Source of the DNA: Corynebacterium durum
GTDB lineage: Bacteria > Actinomycetota > Actinomycetes > Mycobacteriales > Mycobacteriaceae
Assembly: GCF_030408675.1 (NCBI RefSeq)
Contig: NZ_CP047200.1
Location: forward strand, 1,302,001-1,366,000
Length of the DNA stretch: 64,000 bases
Direction: 5' to 3'
Below, piece by piece: positions 1-9,456 of the stretch. Numbering within the stretch: position 1 is the first letter of the stretch; every line of letters starts with the position of its first letter. Below the pieces are notes generated by a model, which ran no database searches, was not told where the DNA came from, and worked only from the letters and a program-made list of their open reading frames with translations. Position numbers and translations under genes: made by a program.

Positions 1-1
1 A

Positions 2-1471
2 TACGTTGAAGAATTCGACACCTTTGATGAGTTCGACGAAGACGACTTTGGCGAACCTGACTACGGGGACGACTACGCAGCGGACGCTGACGATGTGGAC
101 TGGGAGGAACTAGAACGTGCCTATGGTGTCACCCCAGAGGGACACCTGGAAGAAGCGCTTCCCACAGTTGCCATCGTCGGACGACCCAACGTCGGCAAAT
201 CAACACTAGTGAACCGTTTTCTCGGACGCCGTGAGGCAGTGGTGGAAGACACCCCTGGCGTGACCCGCGACCGCATTTCCTACCTAGCTGACTGGAACGG
301 ACGCAGGTACTGGGTACAAGACACCGGTGGTTGGGATCCCAACGTGAAAGGCATCCACGGTGCTATCGCACGGCAGGCTGAAACCGCCATGGACACCGCC
401 GACGTCATCGTGCTGGTCGTCGATAGCAAAGTTGGCATCACCGAAACGGACGAAATCATGGCCCGCAAACTGCAGCGATCCTCCGTCCCCGTGATCCTCG
501 TGGCCAACAAGTTCGACTCAGACTCCCAATACGGCGATGTTGCAGAACTATGGGGACTGGGCCTCGGTGATCCCTTCCCCGTGTCCGCACAACATGGACG
601 CGGCGGGGCCGACGTGCTCGACAAAATCGTCGAGTCCTTCCCAGAAACCCCACGCACCAGCACTATTGTGCATGGACCCCGGCGCGTGGCACTCGTTGGC
701 AAACCAAACGTGGGTAAATCCTCGCTACTGAACAAGATCGCCGGTGAGGAACGTTCTGTGGTTGACGACGTCGCCGGAACCACCGTTGATCCTGTCGACT
801 CCCTCGTCCAACTTGACGGGCAGTTGTGGAAGTTCATTGATACCGCCGGGCTACGCAAAAAAGTGAAAACCGCCAGCGGGCATGAATACTATGCTTCTTT
901 ACGCACCCGAGGTGCCATTGAGGCCGCTGAGGTATGTGTGTTTCTCATTGATTCCTCCGAACCCATCAGTGAGCAGGACCAGAAAATCCTCGGTTTGATC
1001 ATCGACGCTGGCAAGGCTCTCGTCATCGCCTACAACAAGTGGGACCTGATGGACGAAGACCGCCGCGACCTCCTCGAACGCGAGATTGATTTGCAGCTTG
1101 CACACGTGCCCTGGGCGCGTCGGGTAAATATTTCCGCCAAAACTGGACGGGCGTTGAAGAAACTTGAACCGGCTATGGTGGAAGCCCTGGAGAGCTGGGA
1201 CAAACGCATTCCAACTGGTCAACTGAATAACTGGCTGCGCCAAGTCATTGCGCAAAACCCGCCGCCTATGCGCGGGGGCCGGTTGCCGCGAGTGCTGTTT
1301 GCCACCCAAGCCTCCACGCGACCACCCGTGATCGTGCTGTTTACCACCGGTTTCCTGGAGGCCGGGTATCGGCGCTATCTGGAAAGAAAACTGCGGGAAA
1401 CCTTTGGTTTCGAAGGGTCTCCAGTTCGGATCGCAGTGCGTATGCGTGAAAAACGAGGCAAGAAGAAATAG
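2..1471 (+). CDS. der: Ribosome biogenesis GTPase Der (EngA), 5' truncated by the window
   Basis: Der is an essential GTPase that helps mature the 50S ribosomal subunit. Two tandem G domains are visible: a first P-loop GRPNVGKST (near nt 179) with NKFD, and a second P-loop GKPNVGKSS (near nt 698) with DTAG and NKWD. A KH-like C-terminal domain follows and ends in a lysine-rich tail (RGKKK). The frame is open and very acidic (many D/E) from nt 2 up to a GTG at 95. The true start therefore probably lies left of the window, and GTG 95 would be an internal start just ahead of the first G domain. Acidic N-terminal extensions are usual in corynebacterial Der. The family assignment is certain; the start is not. 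Confidence 0.95.
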   Translation, partial: YVEEFDTFDEFDEDDFGEPDYGDDYAADADDVDWEELERAYGVTPEGHLEEALPTVAIVGRPNVGKSTLVNRFLGRREAVVEDTPGVTRDRISYLADWNGRRYWVQDTGGWDPNVKGIHGAIARQAETAMDTADVIVLVVDSKVGITETDEIMARKLQRSSVPVILVANKFDSDSQYGDVAELWGLGLGDPFPVSAQHGRGGADVLDKIVESFPETPRTSTIVHGPRRVALVGKPNVGKSSLLNKIAGEERSVVDDVAGTTVDPVDSLVQLDGQLWKFIDTAGLRKKVKTASGHEYYASLRTRGAIEAAEVCVFLIDSSEPISEQDQKILGLIIDAGKALVIAYNKWDLMDEDRRDLLEREIDLQLAHVPWARRVNISAKTGRALKKLEPAMVEALESWDKRIPTGQLNNWLRQVIAQNPPPMRGGRLPRVLFATQASTRPPVIVLFTTGFLEAGYRRYLERKLRETFGFEGSPVRIAVRMREKRGKKK

Positions 1472-1490
1472 CCAAGAAGCACGAAGCCCC

Positions 1491-1709
1491 ATGATCTACC
1501 GCGATACGGTGACAAGGAAAGAACTCATTGACGGCATCGAACTTCTCCGATCAGCCACGATGGAGGAATCGGAGGAGTCGGCGTTGTTAGAACGCCTTGA
1601 ACGCGGGGTGTCGGACCCGGCTCTCAGCGACTACATATTGTGGTCCGACATGACAGCGACCGAGATTGTACGCATCGTGGAAGCCCACCAACCCATAGCG
1701 CTGAGCTGA
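1491..1709 (+). CDS. Small colicin/bacteriocin immunity-like (E9imm-type) protein, 72 aa
   Basis: Short acidic protein starting MIYRDTVTRKEL, 19 nt after der. Its C-terminal half resembles the pattern of the DNase-colicin immunity family (Pfam Colicin_Pyocin): an acidic helix, LLERLERGVSDPALSDYILW, then EIVRIVEAHQPIAL. In that family the segment reads roughly as hPxvSDLIFWP...EIVdxALxYKPIAL. ATG 1491 is chosen because the same frame upstream lies inside der. No toxin or nuclease gene is adjacent, so a role in immunity is not shown; actinobacterial members are often stand-alone. It may be cotranscribed with der. The family link comes from remembered motif similarity, not a search. Confidence 0.6.
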   Translation: MIYRDTVTRKELIDGIELLRSATMEESEESALLERLERGVSDPALSDYILWSDMTATEIVRIVEAHQPIALS

Positions 1710-1768
1710 TGTTGGTGCAATCGAGCACGCTACTATGTAGCGATAGTAGCGTTTACCCTCTATAACCC

Positions 1769-1774
1769 AAGGAG
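1769..1774 (+). promoter_or_regulatory. Ribosome binding site of def
   Basis: AAGGAG lies 12 nt before ATG 1787. It supports that start and separate translation of def from the upstream small gene. Confidence 0.6.
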
Positions 1775-1786
1775 TCCGGCCCAGCT

Positions 1787-2296
1787 ATGACGATTCGTGA
1801 AGTTCGCTTGTTTGGCGACCCAGTGCTCAACACCCGCGCTGATGAGGTCACGCAGTTCGATGATGCGTTGAAGACGTTGGTGGAAGACATGTTGGACACC
1901 ATGGACGAGTACGACGGGGTGGGCCTTGCTGCCAACCAAGTTGGGGTGACACGTCGAGTGTTTGTATTTGACTGCGCCCATGAGAACCCAGGAATGCGGG
2001 GGCACGTGATAAACCCAGTGTGGGAACCCGTTGGTGAGGAAAAGCAAGTGGGTAATGAGGGGTGCTTGTCCATTCCAGCAGTGGTGAAAGAGACGGAACG
2101 GTACAACTCCGTGAAGGTCACAGGGCAGGATGTGGACGGCAACCCGGTGGAGATTACAGCATCAGGACTGATGGCACGCTGTATTCAACACGAAACGGAC
2201 CATCTTGACGGTGTGTTGTTTTTGAAGAGACTGTCGCCAGAACTTCGTAAAGAAGCAATGCGTGAGATCCGCGAATCCGACTGGTTTAACGCTTAA
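1787..2296 (+). CDS. def: Peptide deformylase, 169 aa
   Basis: Removes the N-formyl group from nascent polypeptides in the cytosol. All three family motifs are present: GVGLAANQVG (motif 1, about residues 45-54), EGCLSIP (motif 2, with the metal-binding Cys) and QHETDHLDG (motif 3, HExxH metal ligands). Length is normal for an actinobacterial enzyme. fmt follows after 33 nt, so the gene pair carries both the formylation and deformylation steps, a very common bacterial arrangement. Confidence 0.97.
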   Translation: MTIREVRLFGDPVLNTRADEVTQFDDALKTLVEDMLDTMDEYDGVGLAANQVGVTRRVFVFDCAHENPGMRGHVINPVWEPVGEEKQVGNEGCLSIPAVVKETERYNSVKVTGQDVDGNPVEITASGLMARCIQHETDHLDGVLFLKRLSPELRKEAMREIRESDWFNA

Positions 2297-2329
2297 GGCA
2301 ACCAAGGAAGGCCAAGAAAAGGAGCGTCT

Positions 2330-3280
2330 GTGCGCATAGTTTTTGCTGGTACCCCCGACCCCGCCGTGGTGGCGTTACAACATCTGATTGACTCCGGCCA
2401 CGACGTTGTGGGCGTGATTACCCGACCCGATGCCAGGAAAGGCCGAGGGAGAACCATGCACCTATCACCGGTGGCGGCGCTCGCCGAGAAACATGCCATT
2501 CCCATGGTCAAGCCCACCTCCTTGAAACCTGGGACAGAAGACGGCGATGACGTGCGTGAACGCTTGCGGCAGTGGCAACCTGAGTGCATTCCGGTGGTGG
2601 CATATGGCAACCTCATCACGTCGGATCTTCTGGACGTAGCACCGCACGGCTGGGTTAATCTGCATTTTTCTCTTCTTCCAGCATGGCGCGGGGCGGCACC
2701 AGTGCAGGCAGCGATTTTGCATGGCGATGAGATCACAGGTGCCTCGACGTTTCGTATTGAGCAGGGCCTAGACACCGGCCCGGTATTGGGGTCGATCACC
2801 GAGCCTATTCACCCGACAGATACGTCCGATGACCTGCTCACGCGGCTGGCCTACAAAGGTGCGGAGCTTCTTGTCGCAACACTGGACGGTCTGGAAGCGG
2901 GCACAGTTGTTGCCCGCCCTCAGGATGGTACTGCAACCTACGCCCCGAAAATTGATAAACACGACGCGCGCATTGACTGGCAGCAGCCAGCACACATGAT
3001 TGACCGGCAGATTCGTGCGCATACACCAGCCCCAGGTGCGTGGACGATGATGGGGGAGGACCGTGTGAAAGTCGGTCCGGTCACGCAGGCATCACCGGAA
3101 GGTTCGACTCCTGATCACCCTGGACATGTGGTGGTGACCAAGCGCGGCGTGTTTGTGGGCACTGGCACAGATCCTGTCCAGCTCGGCCAGATGCAGGTTC
3201 CGGGAAAGAAAATGATGTCCGCAAGTGACTGGGCACGTGGTGCGCAGGTGCATGGAGATGAAGGCGTGGTGTGGCAGTAA
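2330..3280 (+). CDS. fmt: Methionyl-tRNA formyltransferase, 316 aa
   Basis: Transfers a formyl group from 10-formyltetrahydrofolate to initiator Met-tRNA. The N-terminus MRIVFAGTPDPAVV and the formyl-transferase signature HFSLLPAWRGAAPVQ with the following I..GD segment are typical, and a C-terminal OB-like domain follows. The GTG start has a good ribosome site (AAAAGGAG, 2317-2324). The stop codon overlaps the following rsmB start (TAATG), which indicates translational coupling in a def-fmt-rsmB operon. Confidence 0.97.
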   Translation: MRIVFAGTPDPAVVALQHLIDSGHDVVGVITRPDARKGRGRTMHLSPVAALAEKHAIPMVKPTSLKPGTEDGDDVRERLRQWQPECIPVVAYGNLITSDLLDVAPHGWVNLHFSLLPAWRGAAPVQAAILHGDEITGASTFRIEQGLDTGPVLGSITEPIHPTDTSDDLLTRLAYKGAELLVATLDGLEAGTVVARPQDGTATYAPKIDKHDARIDWQQPAHMIDRQIRAHTPAPGAWTMMGEDRVKVGPVTQASPEGSTPDHPGHVVVTKRGVFVGTGTDPVQLGQMQVPGKKMMSASDWARGAQVHGDEGVVWQ

Positions 3281-4773
3281 TGGCTGGTGGCTTTAGGTCA
3301 AGATCAAAAAGTGGCGATAAACCCACCAGTACATCCATGTCGCGGCCGAAGGGCGCAAAGGATGGTGGGCGCAAACAGTCTCAACCACGCCAGCAGCGCC
3401 GCTCGCCACAGCAACGGGAGGTGCGAAGGTTTGTCGAGGCGGGCGTCGACAAGCCGCGTGCAGCTGCGTTTGACGTGCTCACCGACGTTCGCGTCAATGA
3501 TGCTTACGCCAACTTGGTGCTGCCTGCGTTGCTGCGGGAGCGTCGAATCACCGGCAGGGATGCTGCCTTCGCTACGGAATTGACCTACGGTACGTTGCGC
3601 ACGCAGGGGGTGCTGGATCGGGTGATTGCGGCGTCGTCGTCACGCTCCGTGACCCAGATTGATCCGACTCTTCTCGACGCCCTCCGGCTTGGCGTGTACC
3701 AGTTGCTGTATACGCGCGTGGAGCAGCATGCCGCAGTGGACACGACTGTGCGCATGGCTGAGGCGGTGGGGCAGCCAAAGGCCAAAGGGTTTGTGAATGC
3801 GGTGATGCGTACCACCTCTCGATCGACTCCAGAGCAGTGGATGGAGCAACTTACCCCTGAAGAAAGCCTGGCGGCCGTGGCTTTTCGGCACGCCCACCCC
3901 GAATGGATTGCTCGCAGTTTCGTGCGTGCCTTGGGGTCAGACGCAGAACTGGACGAGGCGCTTGAAGCCGACTCGCAACGTCCAACAGTGCATCTTGTTG
4001 CCCGTCCTGGGGAGCTGACCGCAGAGGAGTTGGCGCTGGTCACCGGTGGTGAACAGGGGCGTTACTCACCCTATGCCGTGTATTTGGACGGTGGTGACCC
4101 CGGCGAGCTGGAACCTGTCCGTGAGGGCATGGCAGCGGTCCAGGATGAAGGCAGCCAACTGATTGCTCGTGCTGTTGTGGAGGCCCCGCTTGAGGGGCCT
4201 GACCAGGGACGTTGGCTTGATTTGTGCGCAGGCCCCGGCGGCAAGGCTGCCTTGATGGGGGCGCTGGCCCAGATCGATGGTGCGCATGTGGATGCGGTGG
4301 AAAAAACACCGCACCGCGCCCGGTTGGTGGACAATAGCGTCCGCGGTCTTCCCGTGACGGTTCATGTGGTGGACGGGCGTTCCCCGCACATCGGCACAGG
4401 GTTTGATCGTGTGCTTGTTGATGCCCCCTGCTCAGGTCTCGGTGCGCTCCGTCGCCGCCCCGAAGCGCGCTGGCGCAAACGCGATTCAGACATTGCTGGA
4501 CTGGCGAGCTTGCAGGGTGAGCTGCTGGAATCCGCCTGCTCGCTTGTTCGGCCAGGGGGAGTGGTGGTGTACTCCACCTGCTCACCCGACGTGAGGGAAA
4601 CCCGCGAAATTGTTGATCGCGCTGTCAACGAATGGGGCATGCAGGAACTATCCGCCCACGAGTACGCACTGGGCATGGATAACGTGGGTGAACATAAGTC
4701 GGTGCAGATGTGGCCGCATCGTCATGGCACCGATGCTATGTTCTTCGCCGTGCTGCGGCGGCCAGTGTCATAA
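3280..4773 (+). CDS. rsmB: 16S rRNA m5C967 methyltransferase RsmB (Fmu/Sun family)
   Basis: SAM-dependent rRNA cytosine-C5 methyltransferase. After a basic, Gln/Arg-rich linker (about residues 1-50) comes an NusB-like RNA-binding domain (about 55-200, with RAAAFDVLTDV and LTYGTLR), then the Rossmann methyltransferase domain with LDLCAGPGGKAA for SAM binding, VDAPCSGLGALRR and YSTCS, which carry the two catalytic-region cysteines. ATG 3280 overlaps the fmt stop. An in-frame GTG at 3271 would add three residues and cannot be excluded, because an AAGG lies before it. Confidence 0.95.
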   Translation: MAGGFRSRSKSGDKPTSTSMSRPKGAKDGGRKQSQPRQQRRSPQQREVRRFVEAGVDKPRAAAFDVLTDVRVNDAYANLVLPALLRERRITGRDAAFATELTYGTLRTQGVLDRVIAASSSRSVTQIDPTLLDALRLGVYQLLYTRVEQHAAVDTTVRMAEAVGQPKAKGFVNAVMRTTSRSTPEQWMEQLTPEESLAAVAFRHAHPEWIARSFVRALGSDAELDEALEADSQRPTVHLVARPGELTAEELALVTGGEQGRYSPYAVYLDGGDPGELEPVREGMAAVQDEGSQLIARAVVEAPLEGPDQGRWLDLCAGPGGKAALMGALAQIDGAHVDAVEKTPHRARLVDNSVRGLPVTVHVVDGRSPHIGTGFDRVLVDAPCSGLGALRRRPEARWRKRDSDIAGLASLQGELLESACSLVRPGGVVVYSTCSPDVRETREIVDRAVNEWGMQELSAHEYALGMDNVGEHKSVQMWPHRHGTDAMFFAVLRRPVS

Positions 4774-4799
4774 CCTCCCGTGGTTGTCGCGCGGCAGTC

Positions 4800-4805
4800 T
4801 ATGAT
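4800..4805 (+). promoter_or_regulatory. Candidate -10 box for leaderless rpe mRNA
   Basis: TATGAT ends 6 nt before ATG 4812 and no purine-rich ribosome site is present apart from a G run in the gap. This is the geometry of a leaderless actinobacterial transcript starting at the AUG. Confidence 0.45.
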
Positions 4806-4811
4806 GGGGCC

Positions 4812-5471
4812 ATGACAAAGACGCCGATCATCGCCCCATCCATTTTGGCCGCCAACTTTGCCCACCTGGGTGACGACATCCAGAAAGTCAACAACGCAGA
4901 CTGGATTCACGTCGACATCATGGATGGGCATTTTGTTCCTAATCTGTCCTTTGGCGCGGGGATCACCGCCGATGTGCATAAGGTCACCGATCAGCCGCTT
5001 GACGTGCACCTGATGATCGACAATCCCGAAAAATGGGTTGATGACTACATCGCCGCTGGGGCATCCTGCGTGATTTTCCACGTGGAAGCCACCGACGACC
5101 ACGTCGCCCTTGCTGATCACATTCGCAGCAAAGGCATCCGCGCAGGTTTCTCACTCCGCCCCGGCACCCCCATTGAGCCCTACCTCAAAGACCTCGACCA
5201 CTTCGATCTTGTGCTGGTTATGAGCGTCGAACCCGGGTTTGGTGGGCAGTCTTTCATGCCTGATCAACTGGACAAAGTACGCTACCTTCGCGCTGAAATA
5301 GACAGCCACAACCTCTCCACCCTCATCGAAATCGACGGCGGGATAGGCGAGAAAACCATCACAGACGCTGCCATCGCTGGGTGCGATGCCTTTGTTGCAG
5401 GCTCAGCCGTCTTTGGCACAGACGACCCCCACGCTGCTGTGGAGTCCCTACGGCGTCTTGCCACCGTGTAA
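4812..5471 (+). CDS. rpe: Ribulose-phosphate 3-epimerase, 219 aa
   Basis: Interconverts ribulose-5-phosphate and xylulose-5-phosphate in the pentose phosphate pathway. TIM-barrel signatures are present: IAPSILAANFAHL, the metal and catalytic region HVDIMDGHFVPN, DVHLMI, VMSVEPGFGGQSF and EIDGGI. The start is placed at ATG 4812 because the family begins right before IAPSILAAN; the extra upstream residues in frame have no family counterpart. ribD begins 9 nt downstream, so rpe and the riboflavin genes are probably cotranscribed. Ribulose-5-phosphate is also the substrate of RibB, which makes the link logical. Confidence 0.96.
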   Translation: MTKTPIIAPSILAANFAHLGDDIQKVNNADWIHVDIMDGHFVPNLSFGAGITADVHKVTDQPLDVHLMIDNPEKWVDDYIAAGASCVIFHVEATDDHVALADHIRSKGIRAGFSLRPGTPIEPYLKDLDHFDLVLVMSVEPGFGGQSFMPDQLDKVRYLRAEIDSHNLSTLIEIDGGIGEKTITDAAIAGCDAFVAGSAVFGTDDPHAAVESLRRLATV

Positions 5472-5480
5472 ACAGTCTCT

Positions 5481-6467
5481 ATGGATAATCCGGACACTAT
5501 CCCGCAGATCGTTATTGAAGCCCTGCAGCGCGCCATGGCGGCCGCCGAGGAGGTTCGTGGCACCACCAGCCCAAACCCGCCGGTTGGTGCCGCAATCCTG
5601 GACACTGCAGGGAATCTCGTTGGCGTTGGGGCGACCCAACCTCCAGGTGGCTCGCACGCCGAGATTATGGCGATCGCACAGGCGGGAACGAATACTCAAG
5701 GCGGCACCGCAGTGGTTACCCTTGAACCTTGCAATCACACAGGACGCACCGGTCCTTGCTCCCACGCGATCTTGGACGCCGGGATTACTACCGTCTACTA
5801 CGTCCATTCCGATCCCAACCCTGTGGCCTGTGGTGGAGCCACCTGGCTTGCCGACCGTGGTGTACAGGTCATTCAGCTTCCCGGTCATGTTCCAGCCCTC
5901 CGCCCGTGGCTTATTGCCACCCGCATGCAGCGACCTCACCTGACCTGGAAAACCGCCAACACCATCGACGGCTTCACCGCCGCGTTGGACGGCACCAGCC
6001 AGTGGATTACCGGGGAAGATGCCCGACACCACGCACACCGCGACCGTAGCAAGCGCGATGCCATCATTGTTGGTACCGGCACCTACTTCGCCGACAACCC
6101 TCAGCTCACTGCCCGAACCTCTGAAGACACGCTCTACCCGCACCAACCGCGGCGGATAGTCGTTGGCCGCCGTGCGGTCAACGAACCCGGTTGGGAACAC
6201 TACCCCGATAGTGACACCGCGCTTACCGAACTTTGGCGAACCGGAGCCCGCGACGTCCTCATTGAAGGCGGTGCCACCCTAGCCACCAGCCTCCTCAGCA
6301 GAGGGCTTATAGACGCCGTCCACGCCTACATTGCCCCAGCATTCCTCGGCCAAGGACTCGGCGTTGTTACAGAGGCATTGGGCACCACCATCACCGACAT
6401 ACGCCGCTTCACTCTCGACTCCGTCACCCGACTTGGTGACGATGTCCTCCTGGAACTCGCGCGGTAA
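5481..6467 (+). CDS. ribD: Bifunctional diaminohydroxyphosphoribosylaminopyrimidine deaminase / reductase RibD, 328 aa
   Basis: Catalyses two consecutive steps of riboflavin synthesis. The N-terminal cytidine-deaminase-like domain carries the zinc motif: HAEIMAI and then EPCNHTGRTGPC. The C-terminal reductase domain has the DHFR-like fold and includes KTANTIDG, SQWITG and IEGGATLATSL. Length is usual for the fused enzyme. It starts 9 nt after rpe with no room for an FMN riboswitch between them. ribE, ribBA and ribH follow on the same strand. Confidence 0.96.
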   Translation: MDNPDTIPQIVIEALQRAMAAAEEVRGTTSPNPPVGAAILDTAGNLVGVGATQPPGGSHAEIMAIAQAGTNTQGGTAVVTLEPCNHTGRTGPCSHAILDAGITTVYYVHSDPNPVACGGATWLADRGVQVIQLPGHVPALRPWLIATRMQRPHLTWKTANTIDGFTAALDGTSQWITGEDARHHAHRDRSKRDAIIVGTGTYFADNPQLTARTSEDTLYPHQPRRIVVGRRAVNEPGWEHYPDSDTALTELWRTGARDVLIEGGATLATSLLSRGLIDAVHAYIAPAFLGQGLGVVTEALGTTITDIRRFTLDSVTRLGDDVLLELAR

Positions 6468-6493
6468 ACAGTCGAATGTGTTAATAATGAGGA

Positions 6494-7087
6494 GTGTTTA
6501 CTGGAATCATCGAACAAGTTGGTACCATCTCCGCAGTTGAACCACTAGGGGATTCCGTTCGGCTCACTATCGACGCCCCCGCCATCCTTGACGGTGTTGC
6601 CCTTGGCGACTCCATCGCCGTCAACGGCGTATGCCTCACTGTTGCGGAGCACACCGCCACCACCTTCACTGCAGACTGTATGCAGGAAACACTGGACCGA
6701 AGCAACCTTGGTGAACTGCACGTCGGCAGTCCCGTCAATCTCGAACGCGCAGCTCTGGTGAACGCGCGACTCGACGGACACATCGTGCAGGGGCACGTGG
6801 ATGCCACCACCACACTGACCAGCCGAAACTCCTCCGAGCACTGGGATGTTCTCCGGTTCGCACTACCACCCACACTGGCGCGCTACATCGTGGAAAAGGG
6901 CTCCATTGCCATCAACGGAACCTCTCTCACCGTATCCGCCCTGGGCGATGATTATTTTGAAGTGTCACTTATACCGATCACACTCCGCGACACCATCTTT
7001 GGAAAACTCGCAGTCGGAGGCACCGTCAATCTAGAAGTAGATGTGCTGGCAAAATATGTGGAACGGAATCTAACGTTCCGAACCTAA
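6494..7087 (+). CDS. ribE: Riboflavin synthase alpha chain, 197 aa
   Basis: Dismutates two 6,7-dimethyl-8-ribityllumazine molecules to riboflavin. Two homologous lumazine-binding barrels are visible: the first opens MFTGIIEQVG and contains GVCLTV, the second contains HIVQGHVD and GTSLTV. The GTG start is fixed by the invariant MFTGIIE terminus. It has an unusual context: GAGG/GGAG lies directly against the GTG, and TAATAA ends 6 nt before it, so the mRNA could be leaderless from an internal promoter. ribD ends 26 nt upstream. Confidence 0.96.
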   Translation: MFTGIIEQVGTISAVEPLGDSVRLTIDAPAILDGVALGDSIAVNGVCLTVAEHTATTFTADCMQETLDRSNLGELHVGSPVNLERAALVNARLDGHIVQGHVDATTTLTSRNSSEHWDVLRFALPPTLARYIVEKGSIAINGTSLTVSALGDDYFEVSLIPITLRDTIFGKLAVGGTVNLEVDVLAKYVERNLTFRT

Positions 7088-7141
7088 CAACTTCCAACAC
7101 CCAGATTTCATACACCACCAGGCGAAAAGGCAGAAAATTCC

Positions 7142-8398
7142 GTGACCGACCAGGCAGAGGTACGCCTCGACGACATCGAAGCAGCCATCAGAGATATTGC
7201 AGCAGGAAAAGCGGTTATTGTTGTCGACGATCATGACCGCGAGAACGAAGGCGACCTCATCTTCGCTGCAGAAAAAGCAACCCCCGAACTTGTTGCCTTC
7301 ATGGTCCGCTACTCCTCGGGCTACATCTGTGCACCACTGACCGGTGAGAATTGCGACAGGCTGGATCTCCCCCCGATGACCACCTTCAACCAAGATATTC
7401 GCTCCACCGCCTACACCGTCACCGTGGATGCCGCTACCGGGACAACTGGAATCTCAGCCGCCGACCGCGCCGAAACACTGCGTCGATTAGCCAACCCAGA
7501 CAGTACCCCTGGAGACTTCACCCGCCCAGGCCACGTTGTACCCCTCCGAGCCAAAGAAGGCGGCGTTCTTGTACGCGCTGGGCATACGGAAGCTGCCGTA
7601 GACCTCGCACGGCTCGCAGGTCTACGCCCTGCCGGCGTGCTCTGCGAAATAGTCAGTGAAGACGACCCCACTGACATGGCGCGCAGCCCAGAACTAAGGC
7701 GCTTTGCTGACACCCACGGTTTGCACATGGTCTCTATTGCTCAACTCATTGAATGGCGGCGTAAACACGAGACGCTTGTGGAGCGAGTTGTCGAAACGCG
7801 CCTACCCACCGACTTCGGACTCTTCACCGCCATTGGCTATCGCAGCACCGTCGACGGCATAGAACATGTCGCGCTTGTTGTCGGTGATCCGTCGGACAAC
7901 AACGGAGAGAATGTCCTGGTAAGAGTGCATTCCGAATGTCTCACTGGTGACGTCTTCGGCTCCCGCCGCTGCGATTGTGGACAACAACTTCATGCCTCCA
8001 TGAAAGCTGTCCAAGAAGAAGGTCGGGGAGTGGTGCTCTACATGCGCGGCCACGAAGGCCGGGGCATCGGTTTACTCGAAAAACTTAAGGCATACCGCAT
8101 CCAAGACAGTGGAGTAGACACCGTTGACGCAAACCTAGCACTTGGACTGCCTACCGACGCCCGAGAATTTGGCACCGGAGCACAAATCCTCCGAGACCTT
8201 GGAATTCGCTCCCTCAACCTCCTCAGCAACAACCCCACCAAACGCAGTGGACTCATTGGGCATGGGATTACCATCGCCAAACGCACGCCCGTCAGCGTAG
8301 AAGTCAACGAAGACAACATCACCTACCTCAAAACCAAACGTGACCGCATGGGGCACGACCTCCCACAAGTAGCCGCATATGAGGAGGAGCACCGATGA
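7142..8398 (+). CDS. ribBA: Bifunctional 3,4-dihydroxy-2-butanone-4-phosphate synthase / GTP cyclohydrolase II, 418 aa
   Basis: Makes the two precursors of riboflavin. The N-terminal RibB domain (about 1-210) shows [12 protein letters not shown], the acidic metal and substrate site, and RPGHVVPL. The C-terminal RibA domain (about 215-418) shows [11 protein letters not shown], the zinc cysteines in [11 protein letters not shown], and EGRGIGL. The GTG start follows a 54-nt gap after ribE containing AGGCGAAAAGG. The last bases overlap ribH by 4 nt (ATGA), indicating coupled translation. Confidence 0.96.
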   Translation: MTDQAEVRLDDIEAAIRDIAAGKAVIVVDDHDRENEGDLIFAAEKATPELVAFMVRYSSGYICAPLTGENCDRLDLPPMTTFNQDIRSTAYTVTVDAATGTTGISAADRAETLRRLANPDSTPGDFTRPGHVVPLRAKEGGVLVRAGHTEAAVDLARLAGLRPAGVLCEIVSEDDPTDMARSPELRRFADTHGLHMVSIAQLIEWRRKHETLVERVVETRLPTDFGLFTAIGYRSTVDGIEHVALVVGDPSDNNGENVLVRVHSECLTGDVFGSRRCDCGQQLHASMKAVQEEGRGVVLYMRGHEGRGIGLLEKLKAYRIQDSGVDTVDANLALGLPTDAREFGTGAQILRDLGIRSLNLLSNNPTKRSGLIGHGITIAKRTPVSVEVNEDNITYLKTKRDRMGHDLPQVAAYEEEHR

Positions 8399-8880
8399 GC
8401 ACAGACGGACTGCCCACCATCAACGAGATCAACGCCACCGGTCTGCGCGTCGCCGTCGTCACCGCGATCTGGAACAGTGAGATTTGCGACCTCCTGCACG
8501 CCCGCGCCGTCGACATGGGCAACGCCTTAGGGGCAACCGTCACCGACTACCGCGTCGTCGGAGCACTCGAACTACCGGTTGTTGTTCAGGAACTTGCACC
8601 CCGCTACGATGCCGTCGTAGCGCTCGGCTGCGTCATCCGCGGCGGTACCCCACACTTTGACTACGTCTGCGACTCGGTGACACAAGGACTCACACGCATC
8701 GCCCTCGACACAGCCACCCCCATTGGTAACGGCGTCCTCACCACCAACACTTACGACCAAGCCAAAGAACGTGCAGGCGGCAGTAACGCCGTGGAAGACA
8801 AAGGCGCCGAAGCCATGATTGCGGCCCTCCACACCGCCAGCATCCTTGCAGCCATCCGCGCAGACCAGTCAGGGGTGTAG
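8395..8880 (+). CDS. ribH: 6,7-dimethyl-8-ribityllumazine synthase, 161 aa
   Basis: Condenses the RibA and RibB branch products into lumazine, the substrate of RibE, probably as an icosahedral or pentameric assembly. The family motifs [22 protein letters not shown], the catalytic stretch [16 protein letters not shown] and GNGVLTTN are present. ATG overlaps the ribBA stop. It is the last gene of the riboflavin cluster; a PH-domain gene follows after 84 nt. Confidence 0.97.
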   Translation: MSTDGLPTINEINATGLRVAVVTAIWNSEICDLLHARAVDMGNALGATVTDYRVVGALELPVVVQELAPRYDAVVALGCVIRGGTPHFDYVCDSVTQGLTRIALDTATPIGNGVLTTNTYDQAKERAGGSNAVEDKGAEAMIAALHTASILAAIRADQSGV

Positions 8881-8964
8881 TCCACTACCATTCCCACATC
8901 CGCCTACCTCACGACTACAATATTCACGACACACCAAGACCCCGTGTAAGAAAGCGAACCGACT

Positions 8965-9456
8965 GTGGACAACATCCAACGCCTTGTGGCTGCCGACGCC
9001 GCCACAACCACCACCAAGCCGTGGGAACTGGAAGTAACGTCCCAGCGTCTGAAAATAGTGGCCGCCCTCGCCATCATCATCGTCATGGGCGTACACATCT
9101 TCATGGCCTCCGTCGTCGCCAGCGGCAACACAGGCGCCGCTGTCACCACCATCGATCAATGGGCCTTCGTCGGTATTGGCCTCATCATCTCCGCAGTCTG
9201 TCTCACTATCATGCGCCCCCGCGTCCGCGCCAACGAAGACGGCGTAGAAATCCGTAACTTCATCGGGACACGCTTCTACCCCTGGGACGTGATCTACGGG
9301 CTGTCTTTCCCCAAAGGCGAACGCTGGGCGCGCCTCGAACTGCCCGAATTTGAATTCGTCCCCATGTGGGCATTCCAATCCGCAGACGGCGCACGCGTCG
9401 TCACCGCCGTCGAACAATTCCGCACCCTTGAAGACAAATACATGCCGGAAGATTAA
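8965..9456 (+). CDS. PH-domain-containing membrane protein, 163 aa
   Basis: Conserved actinobacterial protein with two hydrophobic helices (about residues 28-49 and 66-83) and then a small bacterial PH-like domain: [16 protein letters not shown], a [10 protein letters not shown] strand, and [16 protein letters not shown]. No catalytic motif is visible, and its role is unknown. The GTG start follows AAGAAAGCGA. Its stop overlaps the uvrC ATG by one base, as expected for coupled translation. Homologues sit between ribH and uvrC in related genomes, so this looks like a stable neighbourhood. Confidence 0.8.
   Translation: MDNIQRLVAADAATTTTKPWELEVTSQRLKIVAALAIIIVMGVHIFMASVVASGNTGAAVTTIDQWAFVGIGLIISAVCLTIMRPRVRANEDGVEIRNFIGTRFYPWDVIYGLSFPKGERWARLELPEFEFVPMWAFQSADGARVVTAVEQFRTLEDKYMPED

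Noticed and set aside
1491..1709. A bacteriocin/immunity locus near der
   Set aside because: Only the immunity-like gene is present; flanking genes are housekeeping (der, def).
5472..5480. FMN riboswitch in front of the riboflavin genes
   Set aside because: Only 9 nt separate rpe and ribD, and no conserved RFN-element sequence is visible there or before ribE or ribBA.
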